Shown here in pieces: positions 1-7,617 of a DNA stretch of 12,240 nt. Under the pieces are notes generated by a model that was given only the letters and a program-made list of their open reading frames with translations, was not told where the DNA came from and made no database searches. Origin of the DNA: Calditrichota bacterium (GTDB taxonomy: Bacteria; Calditrichota; Calditrichia; RBG-13-44-9); assembly GCA_024276455.1 (NCBI GenBank), contig JAJRXE010000056.1:1-12240 (forward strand), read 5' to 3'. How positions within the stretch are numbered: position 1 is the stretch's first letter; the number at the start of each line of letters is the position of its first letter. The position numbers and the translations under genes were made by a program.

Positions 1-528
1 TAATTTTTCCCGCATCTTTAAGAGCTGATTTCTTAAACTCGAATCAATTACCCTATCTTTTAATCGAATCACAAAGCCGCCAATCAGTTCTTTCTCCACT
101 TTTTCTGCCAGAATCACGTTCTTTCCGGTCAGGCTATCCAATTTCTCTTTTAGGGCAGCCAACTGTTTTTCGGAAAAGGGATAAGCGGTGGTCAATTCGC
201 CCCGCAAAATGCCCTTGGCGTCGTCCAGCATTTCCAGGAAGCGCTGATGGATGGCCGGGAAGAGTCCTTCACGCGATTTTTCCACCAACATTTCCAGAAA
301 ATGGTAACTAAGGGGATGAAGTTGCTCCCGAAATGTTTCGCGAATCACCTGCAACTTGTCTTTTTTACTAATCACCGGCGAATCCAGTACCCGCTGAAAT
401 TCTTCCGATTCCTGGTACAAACGGTCCACGGCATTCATGTCGTTCTCGACCCGTTCCAGGATTTTTTGCTCCCGGGCCAGGTCGAATAGTGCCCGAGCAT
501 ATCTGGAAGCTACACGATTCCCTATCAC
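1..528 (-). CDS. atpH: ATP synthase F1 subunit delta (3' end cut by window edge)
   Basis: Delta (OSCP-like) subunit, which ties the F1 head to the peripheral b stalk of F-type ATP synthase at the cytoplasmic membrane face. The frame is open for 176 codons to the window edge. Family length is roughly 175-185, so only a few residues are missing. The N-terminus has the expected RYARALFDLA block at residues 9-18 and the C-terminus the family's GGFVIRLKDRVIDSSLRNQL stretch. The start is GTG at 528: the same frame is closed by the atpF stop 12 bases upstream and no ATG fits. The Shine-Dalgarno is weak (AAGAG). The gene follows atpF by 12 bases, so translation is probably coupled. atpA and atpG would be expected next, outside the window. 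Identification is secure from these motifs and the gene order. Confidence 0.95.
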   Translation of the reverse strand, partial: MIGNRVASRYARALFDLAREQKILERVENDMNAVDRLYQESEEFQRVLDSPVISKKDKLQVIRETFREQLHPLSYHFLEMLVEKSREGLFPAIHQRFLEMLDDAKGILRGELTTAYPFSEKQLAALKEKLDSLTGKNVILAEKVEKELIGGFVIRLKDRVIDSSLRNQLLKMREKL

Positions 529-540
529 AGTTGACGTCTC

Positions 541-1035
541 TTAATTTTTCTTTACTTGATCTAATTGATTAATATAGTCATCAATCATCGCCCGATGCTT
601 TTGCGGATCCAGGGTTTCCTGCAAGAGGTTGGATGCCGCCAGGATGGCCATATCGGCCACCTGTTTTCTCAGCTCCAGCATCGCGGCCTGTTTCTCGCGC
701 TGGATATCCGCCTCCGCTTTCAAGCGAATCTTCTCTGCCTCGGCACGGGCCTGCTCCACAATCTCTTCCTTCATCTTTTCGGCCAACTCCTTACTCTCTT
801 TCAGCATCTTTTGAATCTCTTCCTGTGCCCGGGCAAATTTCGCCTGTTGTTCATCCAGCAATTTCTGGGCCTCCGCCTGGGCTTCCTCCGCCTTGCGCAG
901 CGAATCGCTGATCTTCTGCTCGCGCTCTTCCACCACGGCAAGCAAAGGTTTCCAGGCGACTTTGGCCAGCACGAGAAACAAAGCAATGAATGTGACCCAG
1001 GTCCAGATTAACATTCCTGGTTCAAGTTGCAGCAT
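541..1035 (-). CDS. atpF: ATP synthase Fo subunit b
   Basis: Subunit b of F-type ATP synthase, the peripheral stalk that holds F1 against rotation of the c-ring. The protein has 164 residues. One N-terminal membrane helix spans about residues 7-26. A long highly charged Ala/Glu/Lys/Gln-rich helix follows (about 35-135) with the hydrophobic spacing expected of the b-b' right-handed coiled coil. The C-terminal segment would contact delta. Length is normal for the family (155-170). The ATG at 1035 is preceded by AAGGTGAT, a usable Shine-Dalgarno. The gene sits 18 bases after atpE and 12 before atpH, the standard E-F-H order. Only one b gene is visible, so the stalk is probably a b2 homodimer, unless a b' gene lies elsewhere. 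Confidence 0.97.
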   Translation of the reverse strand: MLQLEPGMLIWTWVTFIALFLVLAKVAWKPLLAVVEEREQKISDSLRKAEEAQAEAQKLLDEQQAKFARAQEEIQKMLKESKELAEKMKEEIVEQARAEAEKIRLKAEADIQREKQAAMLELRKQVADMAILAASNLLQETLDPQKHRAMIDDYINQLDQVKKN

Positions 1036-1053
1036 AGATCACCTTTGATTTTT

Positions 1054-1290
1054 TTACTTTAAGCCTAACAAGAAACAGATAACCAGACCAAAGAAAGCGA
1101 TACCTTCAATCAGCGCGGCCGAAATAATCATAGAAGTCCGGATGGCATTGGCGGCTTCGGGTTGCCTGGCAGTCCCTTCCATTGCCGCACTACCGATTTT
1201 ACCAATACCTAAACCTGCTGCAATTGCCACAATGGCAGCTCCAATACCTGCCGCTAAATACGCTAAAGCCAGTGCCAATGAGTTTTCCAT
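1054..1290 (-). CDS. atpE: ATP synthase Fo subunit c (proton-type)
   Basis: Subunit c (78 residues), the hairpin that oligomerises into the rotating ring of Fo. Helix 1 carries the glycine-rich packing motif GLGIGKIG (residues 26-33), the polar loop is ARQPE (41-45), and helix 2 carries the ion-binding carboxylate Glu62 in ALIEGIAFF. Aligned by hand to the Ilyobacter tartaricus Na+ ring, the Gln32 and Ser66 ligands correspond here to Ile29 and Gly63. The Na+ site is therefore not conserved and proton coupling is the likely mode (inference). A very strong Shine-Dalgarno (AAAGGAGG, ending about 6 bases before the ATG) fits the high synthesis rate needed for a multi-copy subunit. It lies 41 bases after atpB and 18 before atpF. 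Confidence 0.97.
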   Translation of the reverse strand: MENSLALALAYLAAGIGAAIVAIAAGLGIGKIGSAAMEGTARQPEAANAIRTSMIISAALIEGIAFFGLVICFLLGLK

Positions 1291-1331
1291 TACAACCTCC
1301 TTTTAGCTTTTATATGTGTTAACCTTAGATA

Positions 1332-2174
1332 TTAGTGTTCCGGGTGCATTGCCATTCCGATGAACAGCGACGACAACATGGTAAAAATGTAAGCCTGAAT
1401 AAAGGCGACCAGTATTTCCAGCAGATTAATAAACACGGCAAATCCCACTGCAAAAGGCGACACCAACACCGACCCCAGGGCAATAATCAGTCCCAGCAGG
1501 GCAAAAATAACCGTATGACCGGCAATCATGTTGGCAAAAAGACGCATGGCCAGGGCAAACGGCTTGGTGAACAGTCCGAAGATTTCGATGGGCACCATAA
1601 TGAAGATTAACGGCCAGGGAATTCCGCTGGGCACCAGGCTTTTCCAATAGCCCACCACCCCGTTCTCCACCATGCCCTGAATCTGGGTTACCAGAAAAGT
1701 AATGATAGCCAGCGAAGCAGTGACACTGATATTGCCGGTTGCGGTGGTAAAGAGCGGAATCAACCCCATCAGGTTACAGGTCAAAATAAAGAAAAACATG
1801 GTGGCCAGCAGAGGGGTAAACTTTTTCCCCGCTTTGGCTCCCATATTGGGAATGGCAATTTCGTCCCGCACAAACAACACCATCGATTCCAGCACATTTG
1901 CCATGCCCGTGGGAACCAATTTGCGCTTGCGGAAGAGGAAATAAAACAACGAGATGAGAATTAACGAGGCAATCCACATCATCAGCACGTGATTGGTAAT
2001 GGAGAGGTCGATCTCCATACCCAGAACATGGATCGGTTTGAATTGCGGGAGATGAAGATGGTAACCAAACACATTCCATTCGTTGGAATTCTGGATATGA
2101 TGGATGATAAAATCGCCCAGACCTTCTTCTTTTTCCGTTTCGGTCACCTCTGTCAAGAAAGCAAACATCATCAT
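1332..2174 (-). CDS. atpB: ATP synthase Fo subunit a
   Basis: Subunit a (280 residues), the stator channel protein that passes protons to and from the c-ring. The essential arginine is Arg211 in KPFALAMRLFANMIAGH; Gln260 in the last helix matches E. coli Gln252. His220 stands at the place of E. coli Glu219 and Glu253 at that of His245, the reciprocal swap seen in many non-enterobacterial enzymes. About five to six membrane helices are visible from residue 62 on. The first 60 residues are an outer soluble segment, rich in His and acidic residues, longer than in E. coli. The ATG overlaps the stop of the upstream AtpI-like gene by 4 bases, indicating translational coupling. Three ATGs stand in tandem; the first is chosen because AGGGG lies about 10 bases upstream. 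Confidence 0.97.
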   Translation of the reverse strand: MMMFAFLTEVTETEKEEGLGDFIIHHIQNSNEWNVFGYHLHLPQFKPIHVLGMEIDLSITNHVLMMWIASLILISLFYFLFRKRKLVPTGMANVLESMVLFVRDEIAIPNMGAKAGKKFTPLLATMFFFILTCNLMGLIPLFTTATGNISVTASLAIITFLVTQIQGMVENGVVGYWKSLVPSGIPWPLIFIMVPIEIFGLFTKPFALAMRLFANMIAGHTVIFALLGLIIALGSVLVSPFAVGFAVFINLLEILVAFIQAYIFTMLSSLFIGMAMHPEH

Positions 2175-2563
2175 ACTCGATTACCCCTGAGTGCTGCCAG
2201 TTTATTGATTGACCAAATTTCCAAAATCAAGAACGAGAAATAAAAGACCAATAAAGAGACGGCCAAAACGACCTCATGGAAATCAAAAAATTTTATTAAC
2301 AAAAAAAGAATCAGAAATATCACCACAAATCGGACCAACATTCCCCCAAAAAAGGCGCCGTAAAACTGCTTGTCCTTTTTTTCCAATCCCCAGCTAATAA
2401 TTGCAAATCCGACTAATGCATTGGCAAATGCGATGAACAGCCCTGCCCAACTCGCCCATCCGGTTCCCGCCAGAACCGGGGTGCGCTTCAAAAAGGTCAA
2501 TAATATCGTAAAAATTAAAAATAAAAGAAAACTCTTTTTGAAAAAATCGAAGAAGTTACGCAT
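2171..2563 (-). CDS. AtpI-like four-helix membrane protein of the ATP synthase operon
   Basis: A 130-residue membrane protein with four likely helices (about 12-26, 36-60, 67-92 and 96-117). A conserved-looking GGMLVRF with Arg78 lies inside helix 3, a pattern common in ATP synthase subunit I relatives. AtpI proteins sit at the head of atp operons and are thought to help c-ring assembly or ion supply; they are not part of the finished enzyme. That role here is inferred from topology and position. The gene overlaps atpB by 4 bases and follows the AtpZ-like gene by 16, so it belongs to this operon. The Shine-Dalgarno is weak (AAGTGA), which suggests coupling to the gene before it. The sequence is divergent and I cannot assign it by motif alone. 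Confidence 0.75.
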   Translation of the reverse strand: MRNFFDFFKKSFLLFLIFTILLTFLKRTPVLAGTGWASWAGLFIAFANALVGFAIISWGLEKKDKQFYGAFFGGMLVRFVVIFLILFLLIKFFDFHEVVLAVSLLVFYFSFLILEIWSINKLAALRGNRV

Positions 2564-2579
2564 GGTTATTCACTTGATT

Positions 2580-2873
2580 TCATTTTTTAGGGCTTTTCTT
2601 CTTCTCCAGATTCATTACTGTTTTGAAAAACTGGTAAAATCCGGTGGCGACCCCCAGGACGGCGCCGACCAGCGTGAGCCAGGGCGAACTGTGCCATTTT
2701 TTGTCCAGGTACCACCCCACTGCGGTAAAAAGGATCACCGATGCCGCCCAGACATAACCGAGATTCAAATAGGGCGCCAGTTTACGATAAGCCTTCGCCA
2801 GAGATTCGACGTTCTTTCTGACCGTCTCCAGTTCCGGTTTAGCTGGTTGGGGTTTGGTTGGCTTTCGCTCCAC
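2580..2873 (-). CDS. AtpZ-type ATP synthase accessory protein
   Basis: A 97-residue protein with a charged, Pro/Lys-rich N-terminus, then AYRKLAPYLNLGY (residues 28-40) and two membrane helices (about 41-57 and 65-84) joined by a short loop holding WYLDKKW. This layout is that of the AtpZ/AtpI-like family found at the head of many atp operons; it has been linked to Mg2+/Ca2+ transport and to c-ring assembly, without certainty. The start is GTG at 2873, inside the 3' end of the bactofilin gene (35-base overlap, different frame). AGGGAG lies about 12 bases before it, inside bactofilin codons. No better start occurs before the conserved part. With the following AtpI-like gene it forms the usual Z-I pair before atpB. 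Confidence 0.85.
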   Translation of the reverse strand: MERKPTKPQPAKPELETVRKNVESLAKAYRKLAPYLNLGYVWAASVILFTAVGWYLDKKWHSSPWLTLVGAVLGVATGFYQFFKTVMNLEKKKSPKK

Positions 2874-3288
2874 CTTTGGCGATGTCTCCCTGTGACGAGA
2901 TTTTAGTACCCAACTTCTCTGTTTGTGCGCTGATGCCCATATCCGACTTCCCCTGGAATACGGCGCCTTCGTCGATGACCAACTTCTTGGTCCGCAAATT
3001 TCCGATTAAGGTCGATTTCGATTCTAAGATGAGTTTTTCGCTAATAAAGATTTCGCCCTCAATTTTGCCGCCAATCACGGCATTGCGGGCTTCAATTTTC
3101 CCTTCGACCACTCCATTGTTCCCAACCGTCAGCGTATCCGCCGTCTTTACCGCCCCTTTTACCCGACCATCAATGCGAATACTGCCTTTGGCTTCCAGCT
3201 TCCCTTCAATATATGTGCCTTCTCCCAAGAAATTCAATTCTCCCGTTCCCTTGGAACCACTGTTGGTGTCTTTCATCTTCAACCCCAT
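2839..3288 (-). CDS. Bactofilin (polymer-forming cytoskeletal protein)
   Basis: Bactofilins assemble, without nucleotide, into filaments that position cell-wall enzymes, chromosome-segregation proteins or stalks at the membrane. This 149-residue protein has a short polar N-tail, then a central right-handed beta-helix domain at about residues 18-118. That domain shows short hydrophobic-x-hydrophobic strands separated by Gly or Asn turns (for example GTYIEGKLEAKGSIRIDG and VVEGKIEARNAVIGGKIEG). The C-tail is Ser/Lys/Gly-rich. Length and layout are typical. The ATG at 3288 has AGGAGG 9 bases upstream, located just after the stop of the M23 peptidase gene (16-base gap). Bactofilin next to an M23 peptidase is a recurring pair in cell-shape control, for example CcmA with Csd1 in Helicobacter; that function here is an inference from context. 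Confidence 0.92.
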   Translation of the reverse strand: MGLKMKDTNSGSKGTGELNFLGEGTYIEGKLEAKGSIRIDGRVKGAVKTADTLTVGNNGVVEGKIEARNAVIGGKIEGEIFISEKLILESKSTLIGNLRTKKLVIDEGAVFQGKSDMGISAQTEKLGTKISSQGDIAKGGAKANQTPTS

Positions 3289-3304
3289 GGGTAAAAACCT
3301 CCTG

Positions 3305-4078
3305 TTATTTGAAATCCAAATTTAACATTTCCGGATCGATTGGTTTTCCATCTTTCCAGATTTCGAAATGTAAATGGGGCCCATACGATTTCTGCCCCGA
3401 ATTTCCCAGATAACCGATCACCTGTCCCTGGGTTACTTTCTGATTGGCATAAACCACATTACGTAGATTGTGTTTGTAATAAGTGTAATAACCGAATCCG
3501 TGGCTAATAATAATCGTGTATCCGCCATCCAGGGTCCAGTCCGAATACAGCACCGTGCCATCGGCGGCGGCGACAATAGGCGTCCCCACCGGGGCAACAA
3601 TGTCAATACCGTTGTGCACTCCGCGCTTAAATCCCTGACTCACAAACCCCCGGACTGGAGGTATGACCGGGACGAAGGTAAAGATAGACAGCCGGGAGTT
3701 CTCCAGCGATTCTTGTTGCTGAGCCACGGAAGGGATATTTTCGGATCCGTCCTCCAATTTCACATAGCCGGTTAAACTTTTGCGGACTTTCTGATTAAAA
3801 TTGCGCAACTCCTCCAGCTCTTTTTCCAGATCGTTCACCTTCTGAAGCTGGATTTTTAACTGACGGTTTTCCTGTTTTAAGCTAATGTTTTCCAGCGCCT
3901 TCTGAATGAGCGCTCCGTAGGTAATCGCCCCCACAATTAACCAAATTCCCACAATAATCAGCACCACAATCAAGGCGGTGAGCAGGGAATAACGCACTCG
4001 TAGGTTCCGCGTGGTCGATTCGTCGTCCGGAATGAGCAGGATGTTGAGATATTTTCGTTTGTGCTTCTTATGTGCCAC
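3305..4078 (-). CDS. M23 (LytM-type) peptidoglycan endopeptidase, membrane anchored
   Basis: Predicted zinc endopeptidase, or a degenerate regulator of one, acting on peptidoglycan cross-links in the periplasm. In its 257 residues there is a basic cytoplasmic N-tail, one membrane helix (about 32-53), a coiled coil (about 60-100), a linker and a C-terminal M23 domain (about 142-250). The metal-site motifs are complete: HNGID (His155, Asp159), His203 in YYKHN, and HLHFE (His235, His237). The protein is therefore likely catalytic rather than an EnvC/NlpD-like pseudoenzyme. The start is GTG at 4078 with GAGG 7 bases upstream. The gene lies 16 bases before bactofilin, so the two are almost surely co-transcribed; a bactofilin filament may localise this enzyme (inference). 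Confidence 0.92.
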   Translation of the reverse strand: MAHKKHKRKYLNILLIPDDESTTRNLRVRYSLLTALIVVLIIVGIWLIVGAITYGALIQKALENISLKQENRQLKIQLQKVNDLEKELEELRNFNQKVRKSLTGYVKLEDGSENIPSVAQQQESLENSRLSIFTFVPVIPPVRGFVSQGFKRGVHNGIDIVAPVGTPIVAAADGTVLYSDWTLDGGYTIIISHGFGYYTYYKHNLRNVVYANQKVTQGQVIGYLGNSGQKSYGPHLHFEIWKDGKPIDPEMLNLDFK

Positions 4079-4164
4079 TTTGCGTCCTCAAAAATTAAGG
4101 GACCAATTAATCACACCTCACAATTCACGGGGAATATATTAAAAAGAAGACGAGCGGAATCCAA

Positions 4165-5043
4165 TCAAACTTTAATTTCCTCGAACAATTCCATTAAACG
4201 GTCCAGATCTTCGCGGGAGTAGAAAACGATTTCGATGCTCCCCCCTTCTTTTTTGGTGCGGATTTTGACCTGAGTGCCCAGCTTTTCCCGCAGGGTACTT
4301 TCGATGCGACTAATGAAAGGGGATTTTTTTCGCACCGGGCGATTAATCAGATGGCCCTTTTCGCTTTCGCGGATCTTCTTAACCAGCTCTTCCACTTTGC
4401 GTACCGATAATCCTTCTTTGACGGCTTTTTTCCAGACCTCAATTTGTTTTTCCTCATCCGAGAGGGCCAGGATTGCCCGAGCATGTCCCTCGCGGATTTC
4501 GCCGCGCTTCAAACTGTCTTGAATGGGCTGCGGCAGTTTCAGCAAACGAATGACGTTTGCCACCGTGGTGCGATCTTTCCCGATTTTCGCAGCCACTTCT
4601 TCCTGGGTCAGCTGGCATTCGTCAATTAAACGCTGGTAGCCCCGGGCTAATTCAATGGGATTGAGGTGTTCGCGCTGCACATTCTCAATCAGCGCCAGTT
4701 CCAGCATGTCTTCGTCGCTCTTTACTTCCAGTACAAAAGCTGGCACTTTTTTTAATCCGACTTCAATCGCAGCCCGCAAACGCCGCTCGCCGGCAATCAA
4801 CTGAAAGCGTCCGCCCGCCACCTGCCGCACCGCCACCGGCTGAATAATCCCTTTCTCTTTAATGGATTTCTTTAATTCCTCCAGAGCCACCGGATCCATG
4901 TCCTGACGAGGCTGAAAGGGATTGGGATCGATTAAAGCCGTGTCAATTTCGTGAACAGATTTGCGGATCTGGGGAGGGATTTGTTCAATTGGGGTCGAAA
5001 ACAAGGCATCAAGACCTTTGCCCAGGCGGGTTTTACCTTTCAT
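4165..5043 (-). CDS. parB: Chromosome partition protein ParB (CTPase clamp)
   Basis: ParB binds parS sites near the origin, loads as a CTP-dependent sliding clamp and stimulates the ParA ATPase to move origins apart. Visible in its 292 residues are a ParA-stimulating N-terminus with LGKGLDALF (7-15), and the CTP-binding motifs IQPVAVR (67-73), GERRLRA (85-91) and ENVQR (120-124). A parS-reading helix-turn-helix follows (about 145-167, LTQEEVAAKIGKDRTTVANV), and a C-terminal dimerisation domain (about 245-292). Length is typical for a chromosomal ParB. Its ATG lies 11 bases inside the end of parA, so the two are coupled. I found no perfect parS (consensus TGTTNCACGTGNAACA) in the window by eye. 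Confidence 0.97.
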   Translation of the reverse strand: MKGKTRLGKGLDALFSTPIEQIPPQIRKSVHEIDTALIDPNPFQPRQDMDPVALEELKKSIKEKGIIQPVAVRQVAGGRFQLIAGERRLRAAIEVGLKKVPAFVLEVKSDEDMLELALIENVQREHLNPIELARGYQRLIDECQLTQEEVAAKIGKDRTTVANVIRLLKLPQPIQDSLKRGEIREGHARAILALSDEEKQIEVWKKAVKEGLSVRKVEELVKKIRESEKGHLINRPVRKKSPFISRIESTLREKLGTQVKIRTKKEGGSIEIVFYSREDLDRLMELFEEIKV

Positions 5044-5797
5044 TAGCCATCAGCTCCTCTGCAAGCCTCATATAATTTGTTGCACCGCTGGAGGAAGCAT
5101 CGTACAAAATAATCGGTAAGCCAAAACTGGGTGCTTCGCTCAAGCGTACATTTCGTGCAATAACCGTGTTGAATACTTTATTTTTAAAGAATTTGCGGAC
5201 TTCCTGTGCCACCTGGTTGCTGAGGTTCAACCGATTGTCGTACATGGTTAACAAAACCCCGTGAATCTCCAGACTCTGGTTTAAATGCTTTTGCACCAGC
5301 CGAATGGTGTTTAACAACTGACTCAGTCCTTCCAGGGCATAATATTCGCACTGGATGGGAATAATCACCGAATCGGCCGCCGTCAGGGCATTGAGGGTCA
5401 GAATACCCAGCGAGGGGGGACAATCGATGATGACATATTCGTACCTTTCGCGAACCGCTTTCAACGACTCCCGAAGCAATTGCTCCCGGGCAATTACCTG
5501 CACCAGCTCCACCTCTGCCCCAACCAGATTGATGTGGGACGGCAAAAGATCGAGGTTGGGCACCTTGGTTTTCACCAGGGCGCCGTTGGGAGATTCCCGA
5601 TTGATTATTATGTCGTAGATGCTGGTTTTCAAATCCCGGGGATCAACTCCCAGTCCCGAGGTTGCATTTGCCTGCGGATCGATGTCCACCAACAGCGTCT
5701 TTTGCTCAGCCACGGCCAAGCAGGACGCAAGATTTACCGCCGTGGTGGTTTTTCCAACGCCACCTTTCTGATTTGCAATCGCAATAATCTTTCCCAT
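5033..5797 (-). CDS. parA: Chromosome partition ATPase ParA (Soj type)
   Basis: Deviant Walker-type ATPase that coats the nucleoid as ATP dimers and is released by ParB, pulling origins apart. The protein has 254 residues: the P-loop KGGVGKTT (11-18, with signature Lys11 and catalytic Lys16), LLVDIDPQ (35-42), and Walker B VIIDCPP (122-128). The C-terminal LSEAPSFG segment is characteristic of Soj proteins. There is no long DNA-binding N-terminal extension, which marks the chromosomal rather than the plasmid type Ia class. The start at 5797 places the MGKIIAIANQKGG beginning exactly as expected. It overlaps parB by 11 bases. A sigma70-like promoter lies about 30 bases upstream. Plasmid origin is unlikely because the cluster continues into the ATP synthase operon. 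Confidence 0.96.
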   Translation of the reverse strand: MGKIIAIANQKGGVGKTTTAVNLASCLAVAEQKTLLVDIDPQANATSGLGVDPRDLKTSIYDIIINRESPNGALVKTKVPNLDLLPSHINLVGAEVELVQVIAREQLLRESLKAVRERYEYVIIDCPPSLGILTLNALTAADSVIIPIQCEYYALEGLSQLLNTIRLVQKHLNQSLEIHGVLLTMYDNRLNLSNQVAQEVRKFFKNKVFNTVIARNVRLSEAPSFGLPIILYDASSSGATNYMRLAEELMANER

Positions 5798-6010
5798 TGG
5801 AACCCGGTCGTTATCTATAGCTTTCGAATATAAATTTTCGCCTAACTAAAATCAAGAAATTTTCCAGTCTGCCAGGGCCAGATATTTAAATATTTGTTGG
5901 CAACCCTTGTTGAAAATTATTATGTTTTGCTCTAAAATAAATTAAAATTTTAAAATTTTGCTCGAACGGCATCGCGGACCGTGCGTAAGTTAATGAATCA
6001 GGAGGTTAGA
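5798..6010. promoter_or_regulatory. Divergent A+T-rich control region between parA and pckA
   Basis: A 213-base spacer serving both directions. Besides the parA promoter it holds two perfect A/T palindromes, ATATTTAAATAT (5882-5893) and AAAATTTTAAAATTTT (5944-5959). A weak plus-strand promoter candidate for pckA is TTGTTG (5894-5899), 18 bases, TATTAT (5918-5923). This would leave a leader of about 80 bases before the pckA start. The palindromes are simple enough to be chance in A+T-rich DNA, though they would be flexible or bendable. Confidence 0.4.
5827..5855 (-). promoter_or_regulatory. sigma70-type promoter for parA-parB
   Basis: On the minus strand, TTGATT (5855-5850) and TATATT (5832-5827) are separated by exactly 17 bases. 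The predicted transcript start is near 5820, about 23 bases before the parA ATG. This is the best promoter candidate for the parA-parB genes, and possibly for the peptidase-bactofilin-atp genes behind them. Confidence 0.65.
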
Positions 6011-7600
6011 ATGAAGCGAAAAGAAATCCAGTTGAAGGAACTGGGCATTGACCATTGGAAATCGATTTCCTGGAACAAAGGTGCAGCCTGGCTGGTGGAG
6101 AGAGCCCTTTTAAATAAAGAAGGTGTTTTAGCCAGCAATGGTGCGTTAATCGTTCGGACGGGTGAACGCACCGGTCGCTCTCCGAAAGACCGTTTTTTTG
6201 TGGTTGAACCGCACAGCAACGATCACATTGCCTGGGGCGACATCAATCAACCCATTTCCGAAGAGGTCTTTAATCGGCTGTTTGCCAAAATTCAAGCTTA
6301 TTTTCAAGGGAAAGACCTTTACGTGGAAGACGTTTACGTTGGGGTGGATCCCCGTTACCGCATGCCCCTGCGGGTGGTTTCCGAGCTGGCCTGGGGAGCG
6401 CTGTTTGCCCAAACATTGTTTATTCGTCCGGAAACCAACGAAGAAGTCGCCAACCTGCTTCCCCAGTTCACCGTTTTGCACGCTCCTTTTCTCAAAGCGG
6501 AACCTGCCATCGACGGCACCCCTTCAGAAGTTTTCGTTCTCATCCATCTGGGGAAAGGCCTCATTCTAATTGGTGGCACTGGCTACGGCGGCGAAATCAA
6601 AAAGTCTATTTTTACGGTAATGAACTACCGCTTACCTTTTCAGGGGGTTTTTCCCATGCACTGCTCTGCCAACGTGGGCGAAAAAGGGGACGTTGCCCTG
6701 TTTTTCGGTCTTTCCGGTACCGGGAAAACCAGTCTTTCCGCCGACCCCCACCGCCGCCTGATTGGCGACGACGAACACGGCTGGAGCGAGGAAGGGGTTT
6801 TCAATTTCGAGGGCGGCTGCTACGCCAAAACCATTGCTCTTTCGGAGGAGAAAGAGCCCCAGATCTACCACGCCATCCGGTTCGGTTCGCTGGCCGAAAA
6901 CGTGATTTACGATCCCGATTCCCGGGAGATTGATTTTGATTCCGACGAGATTACCGAAAACACCCGCGCCACCTACCCCATTGAGCACATCGAGAATGTC
7001 TTAATTCCCGGAATGGCGGGGCATCCGCAAAACATCATGTTTCTAACGGCGGACGCTTTCGGGGTTCTTCCCCCCATTGCCAAACTAACCCCGGAGATGG
7101 CCATGTACCATTTCATGAGCGGCTACACCTCCAAGCTGGCCGGCACCGAAACCGGCATCGACGAGCCCCAGGCCACCTTCAGCGCCTGCTTCGGCGAACC
7201 GTTCATGCCGCTCCCAATTGTGAAATACGCCGAAATGCTGGGCAAAATGATGAAGCGGCACCGCGTCAGCGTCTGGCTGGTGAATACCGGCTGGACGGGT
7301 GGTCCGTACGGGGTCGGGAAACGCATGGACATTCGCCACACCCGCGCCATGATTAAAGCCGCCCTGAACGGGAATCTGGAACGAGTTGAATTCCGTCCTC
7401 ACCCGATATTCAAAGTACTGGTGCCAGTAACCTGTTGTCCGGAAGTACCGGACGAGGTACTGGATCCGCGGAACACCTGGGAAGACAAAGCCGCTTACGA
7501 TCGTCAGGCGCTGGAATTAGCCCGACGTTTCCAGGAAAACTTCCGACGCTTCCCGGAGGCTCCGGCCGAGATTAAAGCGGCCGGTCCCCAGGCAGATTAA
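6011..7600 (+). CDS. pckA: Phosphoenolpyruvate carboxykinase (ATP)
   Basis: Converts oxaloacetate and ATP to phosphoenolpyruvate, CO2 and ADP, linking the TCA cycle to gluconeogenesis; in some anaerobes it runs the other way to fix CO2 and make ATP. From the ATG at 6011 the protein has 529 residues, normal for the ATP-using family. Visible motifs are RTGRSPKD (53-60, substrate arginine), GTGYGGEIKKS (189-199, active-site Lys), His217 in MHCSA, the P-loop GLSGTGKT (233-240), the metal-binding LIGDDEHGW (250-258), and ENTRATYP (316-323) with the ATP-contacting Arg. Upstream in-frame GTG (5981) and ATG (5993) exist, but a perfect AGGAGG at 6000-6005, 5 bases before the ATG, fixes the start at 6011. 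It is a single-gene unit, divergent from parA, ending at a strong terminator. Confidence 0.97.
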   Translation: MKRKEIQLKELGIDHWKSISWNKGAAWLVERALLNKEGVLASNGALIVRTGERTGRSPKDRFFVVEPHSNDHIAWGDINQPISEEVFNRLFAKIQAYFQGKDLYVEDVYVGVDPRYRMPLRVVSELAWGALFAQTLFIRPETNEEVANLLPQFTVLHAPFLKAEPAIDGTPSEVFVLIHLGKGLILIGGTGYGGEIKKSIFTVMNYRLPFQGVFPMHCSANVGEKGDVALFFGLSGTGKTSLSADPHRRLIGDDEHGWSEEGVFNFEGGCYAKTIALSEEKEPQIYHAIRFGSLAENVIYDPDSREIDFDSDEITENTRATYPIEHIENVLIPGMAGHPQNIMFLTADAFGVLPPIAKLTPEMAMYHFMSGYTSKLAGTETGIDEPQATFSACFGEPFMPLPIVKYAEMLGKMMKRHRVSVWLVNTGWTGGPYGVGKRMDIRHTRAMIKAALNGNLERVEFRPHPIFKVLVPVTCCPEVPDEVLDPRNTWEDKAAYDRQALELARRFQENFRRFPEAPAEIKAAGPQAD

Positions 7601-7617
7601 CCGTTTTTTCGACAATC

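Noticed and set aside
565..1011. Long plus-strand open frames opposite atpF and atpH
   Set aside because: They are antisense shadows of well-identified genes, with no Shine-Dalgarno or family resemblance.
1982..1998. CACGTG core inside atpB as a possible parS site
   Set aside because: The flanks do not match TGTTNCACGTGNAACA; it lies in conserved coding sequence.
4079..4164. Promoter for the peptidase-bactofilin-atp genes in the gap after parB
   Set aside because: TTGATT and TAATAT occur on the minus strand but about 21 bases apart, too far for a normal sigma70 promoter; left uncalled.
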